In this document: piece by piece, positions 34,985 through 43,629 of the stretch
Layout: the number at the start of each line of letters is the position of its first letter
Numbering within the stretch: position 1 is the first letter of the stretch
Assembly: GCA_036557885.1 (NCBI GenBank)
Contig: DATBGS010000140.1
Span: 11,577-75,576, forward strand
Reading direction: 5' to 3'
DNA: 64,000 nucleotides
From: DATBGS01 sp036557885
Lineage (GTDB): Bacteria; Chloroflexota; Ktedonobacteria; Ktedonobacterales; DATBGS01
The notes under the pieces: generated by a model
Seen by the model: only the letters and a program-made list of their open reading frames with translations
Databases searched by the model: none
What the model was told of the DNA's origin: nothing
Translations under genes and position numbers: made by a program

Positions 34985-35437
34985 ATGGAAGAAGCCCTAA
35001 CTCCCACAGAAGAAATCTGGCAGGCGGTTGTCTGCCGTCTATGTGCCCATCGCTTTGAGGTGCTCATCACCTGCCCAGAAGACGCCCAGATTACGCTCTG
35101 CCAGTTTTGCACCATCCTGGTGGAGTGGTTTGGGCTGCCTGAAGAAGTCCCCCTGACGGCACAGCCCCTGCTGGTAGCCCCGGCCTCCGTGCCGGGGAGT
35201 ATCCCGCCAGGAACGGCGGGGCTACAAGTAGAAGCCACGTTAGAGGAAACACCGCACGGCGAGACGCCGGGACTATCCCCCAAAGCGGGGACGCAGCAAG
35301 CAGGACTTTTCCCTGACCCGCCAGCACCTGAACCTGAGCCAGTGGTCAAGGTGCCAAAGAAAACCCGTCAGCGTGCGCAGCTTGCCGGGCTGCTCGACCA
35401 ATGGGGCGACCTCTGGCGCAGCAGCCAGGAGGAGTAG
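34985..35437 (+). CDS. Hypothetical protein with two CxxC motifs and repeat-derived linker
   Basis: 150 residues. The N-terminal third has CRLCAHRFEVLITC and LCQFC, two knuckles that could bind zinc as a small ribbon. The middle (residues about 60-110) is Pro/Gly-rich and encoded largely by family A repeat sequence read in frame (LVAPASVPGSIPPGTAGLQ). The C-terminus is basic then acidic (KVPKKTRQRAQLAGLL). GAGAGG lies seven bases before ATG 34985. Function unknown. The zinc-ribbon part is probably the functional core and the linker a later insertion. Confidence 0.62.
   Translation: MEEALTPTEEIWQAVVCRLCAHRFEVLITCPEDAQITLCQFCTILVEWFGLPEEVPLTAQPLLVAPASVPGSIPPGTAGLQVEATLEETPHGETPGLSPKAGTQQAGLFPDPPAPEPEPVVKVPKKTRQRAQLAGLLDQWGDLWRSSQEE
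35168..35237. repeat. Family A repeat read in frame inside a coding sequence
   Basis: GGTAGCCCCGGCCTCCG opens and GGCGGGGCTACAAG closes it. A second related half-unit (GGCGAGACGCCGGGAC, about 35260-35275) lies downstream in the same gene. The reading frame stays open through both. Confidence 0.78.
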
Positions 35438-35471
35438 CCAGGACAATTGCAACGCCTATTAGCTTCCCAAG

Positions 35472-36362
35472 CTAATAGGCGCCCCCGATGGGCACCTCAC
35501 CAGCATCGTTGGGGCGTTTCGCCTTGAGCAGGAAGGTTTCAGACTTCCCCAGATCAGCGAAGCGGAAGGCGTACAACGCGCCTGGGGCGGGGTCCAGCAG
35601 AGCGAACTGGGCATCCAAATCTTCCTGGAAGTCTTCCATCAGTTCCCGTATTCCGCACGCCCTGCCACCGCCAGCTTGCGTCCACCAGACAAAGATTACT
35701 GAATCGCCAGTACCGATGTGCGTTGCGATCTGGCCGAGAGCCTCGGCGCCGAGCAGATCAGAAGACAAACGCTGGCCTGGTCCTACCTGCACGCTGGCGA
35801 GCGCGTACCCAGCTTGCACGAGAGGGTCTGGCGCATGGACCCAGAAGAGATCGCCCGGTCTGGCGGCATGCACACGGTCCAGGTAATCGCTCAGAGCCGT
35901 TACCGCCCACCAATCACCGCCGGAGCCGCCGTAGTAATAGGCGTGGAACCCAAAGACTACTTTCGACGTTTCCAGGGCAGACCGAACCAGTTCCAGGTTG
36001 GTTGAATCTAAGAGGCTGGGTTGATCTGTGACCCAGATATGGCTGGACCGGGGATAACGCACCTGGGGCGCGATGTCGGGAAAGGCTTGACTGGCACGCT
36101 TCCGTACTTGATTGACCAGACGCTCATCTGCGGAGTCTGTCACCAGCTTATCAAGAAAACTGCATAGTCGGATGACGATTTCTCGCTCGCCCAGACGGAT
36201 GCACCGCTCCAGAAACGGGAGGAGCAGGCGCTCAAAGAGGCGCTCAACATCCAGCTTGCCCGCTACCAGCCAGGGCGCGCGGTCTGGTGGCATCCATTCT
36301 GGTTGTGTTTGCAGCGCGGGCATGGCTTCCAGCAGTTTACTCAGACGGCTTCCTGAAACCAT
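35472..36362 (-). CDS. Uncharacterised protein (296 aa)
   Basis: No family recognised. It is soluble, with helical N-terminal half (FERLLLPFLERCIRLGEREI) and an alpha/beta-looking second half: SSHIWVTDQPSLLDSTNLEL, VVFGFHAYYYGGSGGDWW, GDLFWVHAPDPLVQAGYALA. The start at 36362 (MVSGSRLSK) has GGAGG seven bases upstream and is preferred over 36398. It is divergent from the Fgd gene and convergent with the zinc-knuckle gene, so it is probably monocistronic. Confidence 0.65.
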   Translation of the reverse strand: MVSGSRLSKLLEAMPALQTQPEWMPPDRAPWLVAGKLDVERLFERLLLPFLERCIRLGEREIVIRLCSFLDKLVTDSADERLVNQVRKRASQAFPDIAPQVRYPRSSHIWVTDQPSLLDSTNLELVRSALETSKVVFGFHAYYYGGSGGDWWAVTALSDYLDRVHAARPGDLFWVHAPDPLVQAGYALASVQVGPGQRLSSDLLGAEALGQIATHIGTGDSVIFVWWTQAGGGRACGIRELMEDFQEDLDAQFALLDPAPGALYAFRFADLGKSETFLLKAKRPNDAGEVPIGGAY

Positions 36363-36527
36363 CCGTTTGCCTCCAGAGCAGGAATTACTGGCAGACAACC
36401 AACACGCCAGAAGATTTTACTACATCCTGCCACCACAGAAAGTGGGCGTGCATCTTGCCAGGTGATACACTTTTTAGTGCAACTCGCAACATTGACCTGA
36501 GCAGAGCATCATGCAGGAAAGAAACTG

Positions 36528-37541
36528 ATGAGCAACAAGCTAAAACTTGGCTACAAAGCCTCGGCGGAGCAGTTTGGCCCCAGGCCGCTGCTGGACTTTG
36601 CGATTGAGGCCGAGCGCGTTGGTTTTGATAGCGTCTGGATTAGCGATCACTTCCAGCCCTGGCGTCATACCGATGGGCACGCACCCTTTGCCTTTGCCTG
36701 GCTTGCCGCGCTGGGCGAGCGCACCCAGCGCATTGAAATGGGCACCAGCGTCCTTACTCCGACGTTTCGCTATCCCCCAGCCGTCGTCGCGCAGGCATTT
36801 GGCACACTGGGCTGCCTGACGCCTGGACGGGTAGCGCTGGGGGTTGGCGCGGGCGAATCGCTCAACGAGGTGGCCGTCACCGGCATTGAATGGCCCGAAC
36901 CCAAAGAGCGCCTGGCCCGGCTGCGCGAAGCGGTCAGGCTGATTAAACGCCTCTGGACTGAGGATTTCGTGACGTTTGACGGGCAGTATTACCACACGCG
37001 CAACGCAACCATTTACGACAAGCCCGCGCAGCCCATCCCCATTTTCATCAGCGCGGGCGGGCCAGTTGCTGCCAAATACGCTGGGCAGGCGGGCGATGGC
37101 TTTATCTGCACCTCTGGCAAAGGCGACGCCCTCTACCGCGAGCAACTTCTGCCCTCGCTGGAAGAAGGCGCCAGAGCCGCCGGACGCGACCCACAGACCA
37201 TCGAACGCATGATCGAGGTTAAGGTGTCATATGACACTGACCGCAACCGCGCGATGGCCGACACGCGCATCTGGGCGGCGCTGGCCCTGCCCGCCGAAGA
37301 CAAAGCGGGCATCCACGACCCACGCGAGATGGAGCGCAAAGCCGAGACCGTTGCTGACCAGGCGCACCGTCGCTGGCTCGTTTCGGACAACCCCGACGAG
37401 CATATTGAGCAGATACGCCCGTATATTGAACTCGGCTTTACGCATCTGGTCTTCCACGCGCCCGGCGACGACCAATCACGCTTTCTGCAACTGTATGCCA
37501 AAGACATCCTGCCCAGGCTCAGGGAGCGCTTTGGCGCATAA
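36528..37541 (+). CDS. fgd: F420-dependent glucose-6-phosphate dehydrogenase
   Basis: 337 residues, essentially the length of mycobacterial FGD1. Blocks KLGYKASAEQFGPRPLLDFA, SVWISDHFQPWRHTDGHAPF and GVGAGESLNEVAVTG match this subgroup rather than generic LLM enzymes; His in SDHF and Trp/Glu in the following loop are the F420- and substrate-contacting positions. It oxidises glucose-6-phosphate and reduces coenzyme F420, supplying F420H2 to enzymes such as the oxidoreductase at 1109-2101. AGGAAAGAAACTG precedes the ATG. Its end overlaps the convergent dehalogenase gene by 23 bases. Confidence 0.9.
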   Translation: MSNKLKLGYKASAEQFGPRPLLDFAIEAERVGFDSVWISDHFQPWRHTDGHAPFAFAWLAALGERTQRIEMGTSVLTPTFRYPPAVVAQAFGTLGCLTPGRVALGVGAGESLNEVAVTGIEWPEPKERLARLREAVRLIKRLWTEDFVTFDGQYYHTRNATIYDKPAQPIPIFISAGGPVAAKYAGQAGDGFICTSGKGDALYREQLLPSLEEGARAAGRDPQTIERMIEVKVSYDTDRNRAMADTRIWAALALPAEDKAGIHDPREMERKAETVADQAHRRWLVSDNPDEHIEQIRPYIELGFTHLVFHAPGDDQSRFLQLYAKDILPRLRERFGA

Positions 37542-38415
37542 ACGCCAGCACGACCTGCGCCAGTTCTGGTCCTTTGTCTTCCTGAAGAAAGTGCCCAGCC
37601 CCAACGATGGTTGTGTGGGGCTGGCCTTTTGTCCCAGGAACTAAGCCCTGAAAGAGCTGATCGGCCCCGCGTGTGATCGGGTCCGAATCGCTGAAGGCCG
37701 TCAGGAACGGCTTGTTCCAGCGCGTCAGCACCTCCCAGGCTTTGCGGTTGGCGGGCGCTGCCGGGTCGTCGGGGCTGTTGGGCACGAGCAGCGGGAACTG
37801 GCGCGCGCCTTCTTTATAGCGCTCATCAGGAAACGGCGCGTCGTAGGCCGCAATCACTTCTGGCGCAAGCTCTGTTTGGCAGGCGCCCTTCACAATGCCA
37901 CCCGCGTGAAACTCCGGCGTTTCCTGGGAGAAGCGCTGCCAGGCCAGAAACGCCCGGCCCATCGGTTGATCGCCGGTAGGCAGGCCGGTGTTGGCCGCTA
38001 TGATGCGCGCAAAGCGGGCCTCGTGCTCAGCCGCCAGACGCAGGCCAATCAGCCCGCCCCAATCCTGGCAAACCAGCGTGATGTTGCGCAGATCAAGCTG
38101 CTCAATCACGCCGCGCATCCAGTCCACATGCCGCTGATAGGTGTAATCTTCGCGTTTGGCGGGTTTATCCGAGCGGCCAAAGCCCACCAGATCAGGCGCA
38201 ATTGCGCGATAGCCTGCCTGAGTGAACAGCGGAATCATCTTGCGATACAAATACGACCAGGACGGCTCGCCATGCAGCATCAGCACCGGCGCGGCGTCGG
38301 CTGGCCCTTCATCCACGTAGTGGACGCGCACCCCATCCACCTCCACATAGTGCGGCGCGAAGGGATAATCTGGCAGATTGGCAAAACGTTCGTCAGGTGT
38401 GCGTAACAGTTCCAC
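37519..38415 (-). CDS. Haloalkane dehalogenase (DhlA/DhmA-like alpha/beta hydrolase)
   Basis: 298 residues. HGEPSWSYLYRKMIP holds the oxyanion and halide-pocket region; the nucleophile is Asp in TLVCQDWGGLIG, with the halide-binding Trp next to it; the acid is in FSDSDPIT and the catalytic His in GAGHFLQEDKG. The N-terminus RTPDERFANLPDYPF aligns with the start of DhlA-type enzymes. I therefore chose GTG 38415 over the longer GTG 38463, which begins in a family A repeat. It hydrolyses carbon-halogen bonds to alcohols; the natural substrate is unknown and an epoxide-hydrolase-like activity is less likely given the Trp. Confidence 0.87.
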   Translation of the reverse strand: MELLRTPDERFANLPDYPFAPHYVEVDGVRVHYVDEGPADAAPVLMLHGEPSWSYLYRKMIPLFTQAGYRAIAPDLVGFGRSDKPAKREDYTYQRHVDWMRGVIEQLDLRNITLVCQDWGGLIGLRLAAEHEARFARIIAANTGLPTGDQPMGRAFLAWQRFSQETPEFHAGGIVKGACQTELAPEVIAAYDAPFPDERYKEGARQFPLLVPNSPDDPAAPANRKAWEVLTRWNKPFLTAFSDSDPITRGADQLFQGLVPGTKGQPHTTIVGAGHFLQEDKGPELAQVVLAFMRQSAP

Positions 38416-38443
38416 GTATCTTCTCTCGCTTTCTTTGTTAGAG

Positions 38444-38530
38444 GGGGCGACGTTCCCCGGCACCCTAAAACAAAGGGCAGGCGGTGGCCGGGGCTACAAG
38501 CACGCTACCCGGCGAGACGCCGGGGCTACA
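38444..38530. repeat. Family A repeat between the dehalogenase and SDR genes
   Basis: Contains the spacer CCCGGCACCCTAAAACAAAG also found near 3190 and 6241, then GGCCGGGGCTACAAGC and a second half-unit GGCGAGACGCCGGGGCTACA. Confidence 0.78.
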
Positions 38531-38579
38531 TGCGGTTTCGTCCTGATGCTACAATAGCGCGTAAAAAAGGAGCAATGTT

Positions 38580-39365
38580 ATGGGAAAGCTCGATGGCAAA
38601 GTCGCCATTATTACCGGCGCGGGTTCTGGCTTTGGCCGCGCAACGACCCTCCTGTTCACCGCCGAGGGCGCGTCCGTCCTCGTGGCAGACCGCGACAAAG
38701 CGGGCGCCGCTGCCACTGTTGCCGAGGTTGAGCGCCAGCATCCAGGGCGCGCGTCAGCCTTCGTTGCTGATGTTACCAGAAGCAGCGACTGTGCTGCAAT
38801 GGTCCAGGCCGCCGTTGAGCGCTATGGCAAGCTGGACATCATGTTCAACAATGCAGGCATCGGTGGCAAGGTGACGGCGATTGCCAAGATGGACGAAGAA
38901 ACCTGGGATGAGGTGCTGGCAATCAATCTGAAAGGGGTTTTCCTGGGCGCCAAACATGCCTGGCCCGCCCTGGTCAAAAATGGCGGCGGTGTCATCCTCA
39001 ATACGGCTTCGGTTTCGGCGCTGGCCGCTTCGCCTGGGTACGCTGCGTATTCCAGTTCTAAAGCAGCGGTGGTGCAGCTTACCAAAGTGATTGCGCTGGA
39101 GGGCGCACCCTTTAATATCCGCTCCAATGCCATTTGCCCGTCATTTTCATGGACGCCGCTGCTGGAGCGCGGCGTGAGCGAGCGCTGGCCTGGGGCTGAA
39201 GATCGCATCAAGGGTGCCCTGGCGCATGCCTCTCCGCTCAATCGGCTGGTGACGCCAGAGGAGATAGCCGCTGCCGCGCTCTATCTCTGCTCGGATGATG
39301 CCCGGTTTATTACGGGCACCGCGCAGGTGCTGGATGGCGGCCTGAGCGCGGGTAAAAATGCTTGA
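38580..39365 (+). CDS. Short-chain dehydrogenase/reductase (SDR)
   Basis: 261 residues. The cofactor motif TGAGSGFGRA lies at about 13-22; VADRDKAG after strand 2 has Asp, which favours NAD(H). FNNAGIGGK is the NNAG motif, the catalytic set is Ser (ASVSALAAS), Tyr and Lys (YAAYSSSKAAV), and the C-terminus GTAQVLDGGLSAG is the usual ending. Substrate unknown. AAAAAGGAGC precedes ATG 38580. Its last 8 bases overlap the start of the glycosyltransferase gene (ATGCTTGA), so the two are translationally coupled. Confidence 0.92.
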   Translation: MGKLDGKVAIITGAGSGFGRATTLLFTAEGASVLVADRDKAGAAATVAEVERQHPGRASAFVADVTRSSDCAAMVQAAVERYGKLDIMFNNAGIGGKVTAIAKMDEETWDEVLAINLKGVFLGAKHAWPALVKNGGGVILNTASVSALAASPGYAAYSSSKAAVVQLTKVIALEGAPFNIRSNAICPSFSWTPLLERGVSERWPGAEDRIKGALAHASPLNRLVTPEEIAAAALYLCSDDARFITGTAQVLDGGLSAGKNA

Positions 39366-40743
39366 GTACCTGTACCGCCGCCATCCCTGGCGGCGACTCA
39401 CCGGCAAGATGCCGGTGGTACAAGTGGAAAGCTCTGTACTAAGGCACAGGCTGCTCTGGACGGGGGTGGTTGGAATTGCAGTGCTGGTGCTGGCGGTGCA
39501 AGGTGTGCGCTTGTTCCACGCTATCCAGGTGAGCGCCGACACCACCAGCGATTTCTGCATTGATTACCAGACCGCCCGGCACTGGTTCGATGGCCTCCAG
39601 GTCTATGCCCCGACAAACTGCTGGAGCCGCTTCTCCAGCACACCGCTGCCAATGGAATACGACACACATCCGCCGCCCTCGCTTTTGCTGGTCGCGCCGT
39701 TTGCGCTCCTGTCGTATGCGAGCGCATCCTGGCTGTGGGGCGTCCTGAACCTGAGCTGCATGATCGCCAGCCTTTTGCTGGTATGTCGAGAACTTGGACT
39801 CTGGCGTGTGCGCGTTGTGCTGCCGCTGCTAGCGCTCTTTCTGCTCTGGGATCCCACGCTGCAAAGTACCTTCGCAGCCAACATTGGTGGGGGCATTTCC
39901 TGTCTGCTTATCGTGCTGCTCTGGTGCGCGCTGCGTCGGGGTCAACAAGGGTGGGCTGGCGTCCTGGCTGGGGTGGTCATTCTTCTCAAGCCTGTGCCGT
40001 TCTTGCTGCTGCTGTGTTTCTTGCTGCGGCGGCAGTGGCGGGCGTTCCGCAGCGCGCTGCTGGCAATGGGCGCTGCGATGCTCATTTCAGCGGCAGTGCT
40101 TGGCCTGCAGGTCTGGCTGGAATATCTGGGTCCAATCCCCTCCAACGAGGGCTACGCCACCGCCGTCCCCAGCAATCTGGCGATAGAAGGCTACGTGGCG
40201 CGCTGGCTTTCAGGCTACCAGGAGTTTTTGCATCCTGGCGCGGTGCGCGCATTTGCTGACCTGCCGCCGCTGTTCCCCGGCGTTTCGGTGCCAATCGCTG
40301 TGCTGCTGGGTGAGCTATTAGCAGGGTTGGTCATTGTGGCGTGCAGCTATTGGCTGTGGAAACGCCAGGCAGCGCCGCGCTGGGATGAAAGCGACGATGC
40401 CGCCTTTGCCTTTCTGCTCATCCTCACCTTCCTGGTCTTTCCGCGTACGTGGCATTGGAACCTGGGCATGCTCGTCATGCCGCTGCTCTGGCTGGGAGTG
40501 AAACTGGCACGCGCGAGCAACAAGAAAGGGCGCGTGCTCTTTGGCGCGGCCCTTCTCATTCTGGCGATTCCATTCAGTGTCTTTGTTCCTGCTTTTCTGG
40601 CACAGGCACAGCCCGCGCTCCCCTGGCCGGTGCAGGCCGTCGCATTGTTGGTAACGACGCTCCCCAGCGTGGCGCTTGTCCTGCTGCTAACCGCGCTCTG
40701 GCCGTTTCTCACGCAAAAACCACTTGTTGCCGCTACTGCTTGA
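39358..40743 (+). CDS. GT87-like polytopic membrane glycosyltransferase (DUF2029)
   Basis: 461 residues with about ten membrane helices. It resembles the GT87 family of polyprenyl-phosphate-sugar-dependent mannosyltransferases: an early acidic loop (TSDFCIDYQTARHWFDGLQV, with Asp) after helix 1, then STPLPMEYDTHPPPSLLLVA, and repeated helices. It probably adds sugars on the outer face of the membrane. The first ~20 residues (YLYRRHPWRRLTGKMPVVQ) are encoded by a family A repeat, so the original start may have been elsewhere, for example Met 18 at 39409. It ends within the convergent DUF1003 gene (11-base overlap). Confidence 0.82.
   Translation: MLEYLYRRHPWRRLTGKMPVVQVESSVLRHRLLWTGVVGIAVLVLAVQGVRLFHAIQVSADTTSDFCIDYQTARHWFDGLQVYAPTNCWSRFSSTPLPMEYDTHPPPSLLLVAPFALLSYASASWLWGVLNLSCMIASLLLVCRELGLWRVRVVLPLLALFLLWDPTLQSTFAANIGGGISCLLIVLLWCALRRGQQGWAGVLAGVVILLKPVPFLLLLCFLLRRQWRAFRSALLAMGAAMLISAAVLGLQVWLEYLGPIPSNEGYATAVPSNLAIEGYVARWLSGYQEFLHPGAVRAFADLPPLFPGVSVPIAVLLGELLAGLVIVACSYWLWKRQAAPRWDESDDAAFAFLLILTFLVFPRTWHWNLGMLVMPLLWLGVKLARASNKKGRVLFGAALLILAIPFSVFVPAFLAQAQPALPWPVQAVALLVTTLPSVALVLLLTALWPFLTQKPLVAATA
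39365..39425. repeat. Family A-like repeat forming the N-terminal codons of the GT87 gene
   Basis: GTACCTGTACCGCCGCCATC opens and GATGCCGGTGGTACAAG closes it. It carries the start region of the gene, not just its leader. Confidence 0.7.
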
Positions 40744-41356
40744 CCTCGCCCGGAGCGGGAGAAGCTACCGCTGGCTGGGATTGGGCAAACGGATCAGTTA
40801 GGTGGCTGGTCGTAGCGCCCTCGGCTTCGAGTTGTTGCAAGGAAATGCCGTTTTTCTCCATCAGGTGTATCAGCATCTTGGCATGGCGCAGCAGTTCCGC
40901 GTCCTGGGCCGAAAGGTGCTGCATCACCTGCTCAATATCATGAAAGACGCTTACGGTGGTGCGGAACATTTCATCGGCTTGTAACTCGGAATGGCGACTT
41001 TGCACGTTCTGGCCGACCATGATGATGGGCAAAAGCACCAACTGCAAGAAGTAGCTGGAAAGCGCCCCAAACGTCGCGGCGAGCAGCGGGTTACCCGTGA
41101 GCGCGCCCACCAGCGAAGCGATCCCGATGCCGGCGAACACGTAGGCACAAATCATCGTGCCAACGTTCTTTGAAATCCAGACGGCAATCCGATCATTAAG
41201 GCCCAGACGCTCCGCCGCGTGCACCTCGTTGACATTTTGCGGCTGGTGCGGACGCGGCTCGTGGTGAAACAAATGACCCGTAAAATGCAGGTGCGAGTGG
41301 GCCGGAGGCGGAGTAGTTTGGGTGGTGGCCGGGGCTGATGTGGTCTGTTCTTGCAT
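40733..41356 (-). CDS. DUF1003 family membrane protein
   Basis: 207 residues. A Pro/His-rich N-terminal region (TTQTTPPPAHSHLHFTGHLF) is followed by the DUF1003 core: LGLNDRIAVWISKNVGTM, a membrane helix (ICAYVFAGIGIASLVG), NPLLAATFGALSSYFLQLVL as the second helix and IIMVGQNVQSRHSELQAD. The C-terminus is a long helix ending in a Pro/Ala tail. DUF1003 proteins have no known activity. AGGAGG lies nine bases before the ATG. The 252 bases between it and the next, divergent gene hold both promoters. Confidence 0.88.
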   Translation of the reverse strand: MQEQTTSAPATTQTTPPPAHSHLHFTGHLFHHEPRPHQPQNVNEVHAAERLGLNDRIAVWISKNVGTMICAYVFAGIGIASLVGALTGNPLLAATFGALSSYFLQLVLLPIIMVGQNVQSRHSELQADEMFRTTVSVFHDIEQVMQHLSAQDAELLRHAKMLIHLMEKNGISLQQLEAEGATTSHLTDPFAQSQPAVASPAPGEVKQ

Positions 41357-41608
41357 AGAAATGAACCTCCTGGTTTTGTTGTGTGACAGTCGGCAAGGCG
41401 GCGACTTCGCGGCCCATTATAGCAGACCTTGCAAGCCAGGCAAGCCCCTCTCTTCTCAAATGCAATGGCACACACTTTGCACGCCGCAATCGAGCACTCT
41501 GGGGAGCAAGAAACCGAGAATCTGAGAAATCCCGCTGATGCTATGACCGGTTCGCTGCCTGCCAAACAAGAACTATTTGCCATCTCATAACCCGGTAAGG
41601 AGAAGATC

Positions 41609-43312
41609 ATGCCAAAGAAGGGGCGGCTCGCTCTCGCTTCATCTTTATTTTTGCTGATAGGTATTTTGGTAGCCGCCTGTGGCGGAGACGACAACGGCGC
41701 GGCTACCGGCAACCAGACATACAAGTATACTCAACCCACCCACAGAGGCGGGACTATCCTCTGGTCTGATTGGCAGTTTCCAGACAGCACCAATCCCTGG
41801 TTTTTGACTGTGCAGGTGGATGCCAATATTGCCGCTGGCCTTTGGGCCGCACCCCTGACTGTCACGTCGCAAGCCACCTACGTGCCCGATCAATTAACGG
41901 AGGTGCCGACCCAGGCCAACGGAGATGTCAGCAAGGACGGCAAAACGGTAACAATGAACCTGCGCCACGACCTCAAGTGGTCGGATGGGCAGCCCATCAC
42001 CGCTGACGACTTTGTGTACTGGCTTCAGGTGGACCAAGACCCGGCCACAGGCGCTGGCAATACGACAGGCTATGATCAGATAGCCTCAGCACAGGCCAAA
42101 GACAAATACACAGTGGTATTACATTACAAGCAGCCGTTTGCCCCGTATCTGGCCTATCTGCCCTATGCAGCCCCGCAGCACGCCTGGGGTGGTATTGCCA
42201 ATTCAGCAATGGCAACCAACCGGGAAGTGAATCTGGCTCCACCTGTCACCAGCGGGCCGTTTCTTGTCTCGGATTTTGCCGCTGGTCAAAGCGTGACGAT
42301 GGTTCCCAACAAATACTACGTTTCCACCACACTGCACCCCAGCGCCATTGATAAGCTCGTCTTCAAAGGCTATGAAAGCAAAGACTCGCTTATTGCAGGA
42401 TACCAGGCGGGCGAAACTGATCACGCTGAAGATTTCACTGCCGCTGATCTCAAGAAGATCAACAGCCTGCCTGGGCTGCGCATCTCTCCGGCCATTTCCT
42501 ATGAGCATCTGGACTTCAACCTGCAAAACGCGACGCTGCAAGACCTCAATGTACGCAAAGGCATCGAGCAAGCCATAGACCGCTGCCAGATTATCCAGAC
42601 GATCTACAGCACCGAGTGCTCCAAGCTCAGTGTAGATACCATCTTGCCGCAGCCCTCACCCTATTACGATGCCAGCATTAAAGCCCTTCCCTTTAATCTT
42701 GATCAGGCTAAGAAGGATATGCAGGCGGCGGGCTGGAACTGCCCTGGCAACACGCCCTGCACCAAAAACGGGAAGGACTTCCCGACCCTGAATCTGGTCA
42801 CGACCAGCGGCAACACGGTACGCCAGAACGTCACACAGGTTGTTCAGCAAGACCTGACAGCGTTGGGCGTGCCGGTCAATCTGAACGGCCAATACTACGC
42901 GGCAGGCGTGCTCTTTGGCGATTTCGACAGCGGCGGCATTCTGGCAACCGGGCAATATGATCTGGCGCTGTTTGCCTATAACTTCCCGGTGGAACCGGAC
43001 GGCTCGCTCTATCCCTCGTTCCACAGCAGCGAGATTCCCAACAAACAGAACCCCGGCGGCGGCAACTGGGAGCATGTGAGCAATCCCCAGGTTGACCAGG
43101 CGCTCGACCAGGGCCGGACGACGCTGGACCCCAACAAACGCACGCAGATTTACAAAGACCTTCAGAAGACGCTGGTTCAGCAGGTCTACACCATCCCGAT
43201 GTACCTGCGCCCGGACATCACCCTGACCAGTTCCGTGATCGGCAACTACTACTCCAACCCCACCTCTGCCGGCAACACCTGGAACGTGGGCGATTGGTAT
43301 CGCAAACAATAG
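41609..43312 (+). CDS. Oligopeptide/nickel-type ABC substrate-binding lipoprotein (SBP_bac_5)
   Basis: 567 residues. Lipoprotein signal with lipobox LVAAC (residues about 18-22). The family pattern is seen in GGTILWSDWQFPDSTNPW, NLRHDLKWSDGQPITADDFV and the later LAFGDFDS-like and ALFAYNFPVEPDGSLYPSF segments. It binds peptides or other solutes for an ABC importer. No oppBCDF-like permease or ATPase genes are adjacent, so it is an orphan or serves a transporter elsewhere. TAAGGAG precedes the ATG. It is followed by a family B repeat and then the thiamine riboswitch. Confidence 0.92.
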   Translation: MPKKGRLALASSLFLLIGILVAACGGDDNGAATGNQTYKYTQPTHRGGTILWSDWQFPDSTNPWFLTVQVDANIAAGLWAAPLTVTSQATYVPDQLTEVPTQANGDVSKDGKTVTMNLRHDLKWSDGQPITADDFVYWLQVDQDPATGAGNTTGYDQIASAQAKDKYTVVLHYKQPFAPYLAYLPYAAPQHAWGGIANSAMATNREVNLAPPVTSGPFLVSDFAAGQSVTMVPNKYYVSTTLHPSAIDKLVFKGYESKDSLIAGYQAGETDHAEDFTAADLKKINSLPGLRISPAISYEHLDFNLQNATLQDLNVRKGIEQAIDRCQIIQTIYSTECSKLSVDTILPQPSPYYDASIKALPFNLDQAKKDMQAAGWNCPGNTPCTKNGKDFPTLNLVTTSGNTVRQNVTQVVQQDLTALGVPVNLNGQYYAAGVLFGDFDSGGILATGQYDLALFAYNFPVEPDGSLYPSFHSSEIPNKQNPGGGNWEHVSNPQVDQALDQGRTTLDPNKRTQIYKDLQKTLVQQVYTIPMYLRPDITLTSSVIGNYYSNPTSAGNTWNVGDWYRKQ

Positions 43313-43410
43313 GCTGGCGGTTAAAACCGCGCCTATGGGCGGCCCCTGGCCGCCCCGAAACCCGCCTTCGCGGGTTAGGATGAAGGGAAGTCCGCGAAGG
43401 CGGGCTTGCC
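43312..43410. repeat. Family B repeat, copy 1
   Basis: GGCTGGCGGTTAAAACCGCG opens it; inner parts GGGCGGCCCCTGGCCGCCC and AACCCGCCTTCGCGGGTT are nested palindromes, and it closes with GCGAAGGCGGGCTTGCC. The same parts occur at 55804-55977. It may terminate the binding-protein gene. Confidence 0.78.
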
Positions 43411-43435
43411 ATAGCTAGCATAGCTGTGGTATTAT
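43406..43435 (+). promoter_or_regulatory. Sigma-70-type promoter for the thiamine-precursor transporter operon
   Basis: TTGCCA (43406-43411), an 18-base spacer and TATTAT (43430-43435), placed about 35 bases upstream of the riboswitch, so the transcript would begin just before the aptamer. The -35 box overlaps the end of the family B repeat. Confidence 0.6.
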
Positions 43436-43468
43436 CAAAGTTAGGAAACTGTTAATAAGATCATAACC

Positions 43469-43567
43469 GCAACGGGAGCTTGGGTCAACCAGGCTGAGAG
43501 GGCGGCCAGATGCGCCGCCGACCGTCGGAACCTGATCTGGGTAATTCCAGCGCAGGGAGCAAGGTGC
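43469..43567 (+). promoter_or_regulatory. TPP riboswitch (THI box)
   Basis: The conserved elements are present in order: ACGGGAGCTTGG, CTGAGAGGGCGG, a P3 extension (GGCGGCCAGATGCGCCGCC), then GAACCTGATCTGGGTAATTC and CAGCGCAGGGAGCAAGGT. These are the thiamine-pyrophosphate-binding core and closing stem. Binding of TPP should lower expression of the ABC genes downstream. Confidence 0.95.
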
Positions 43568-43582
43568 AAGGATTCAACACCA

Positions 43583-43616
43583 AGCGGGCGCTGGAGCTAT
43601 TCAGCGCCCGCTTTAT
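43583..43616 (+). terminator. Expression-platform hairpin of the TPP riboswitch
   Basis: AGCGGGCGCTG (43583-43593) pairs perfectly with CAGCGCCCGCT (43602-43612), with an 8-base loop, followed by TTATT. It lies 16 bases past the aptamer and just before the first gene. It may be a transcription terminator; the T-run is short, and because the stem ends near the start codon it could also block translation. Confidence 0.72.
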
Positions 43617-43629
43617 TATGGTGGTGCTT

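Noticed and set aside
39409..40743. Taking Met 18 as the GT87 start
   Set aside because: Possible, but no ribosome site precedes it, whereas 39358 is coupled to the SDR stop; left as an alternative.
43510..43629. N-terminal extension of the ThiZ-like ATPase
   Set aside because: It lies inside the TPP riboswitch and terminator, so the real start is 43618 or 43630.
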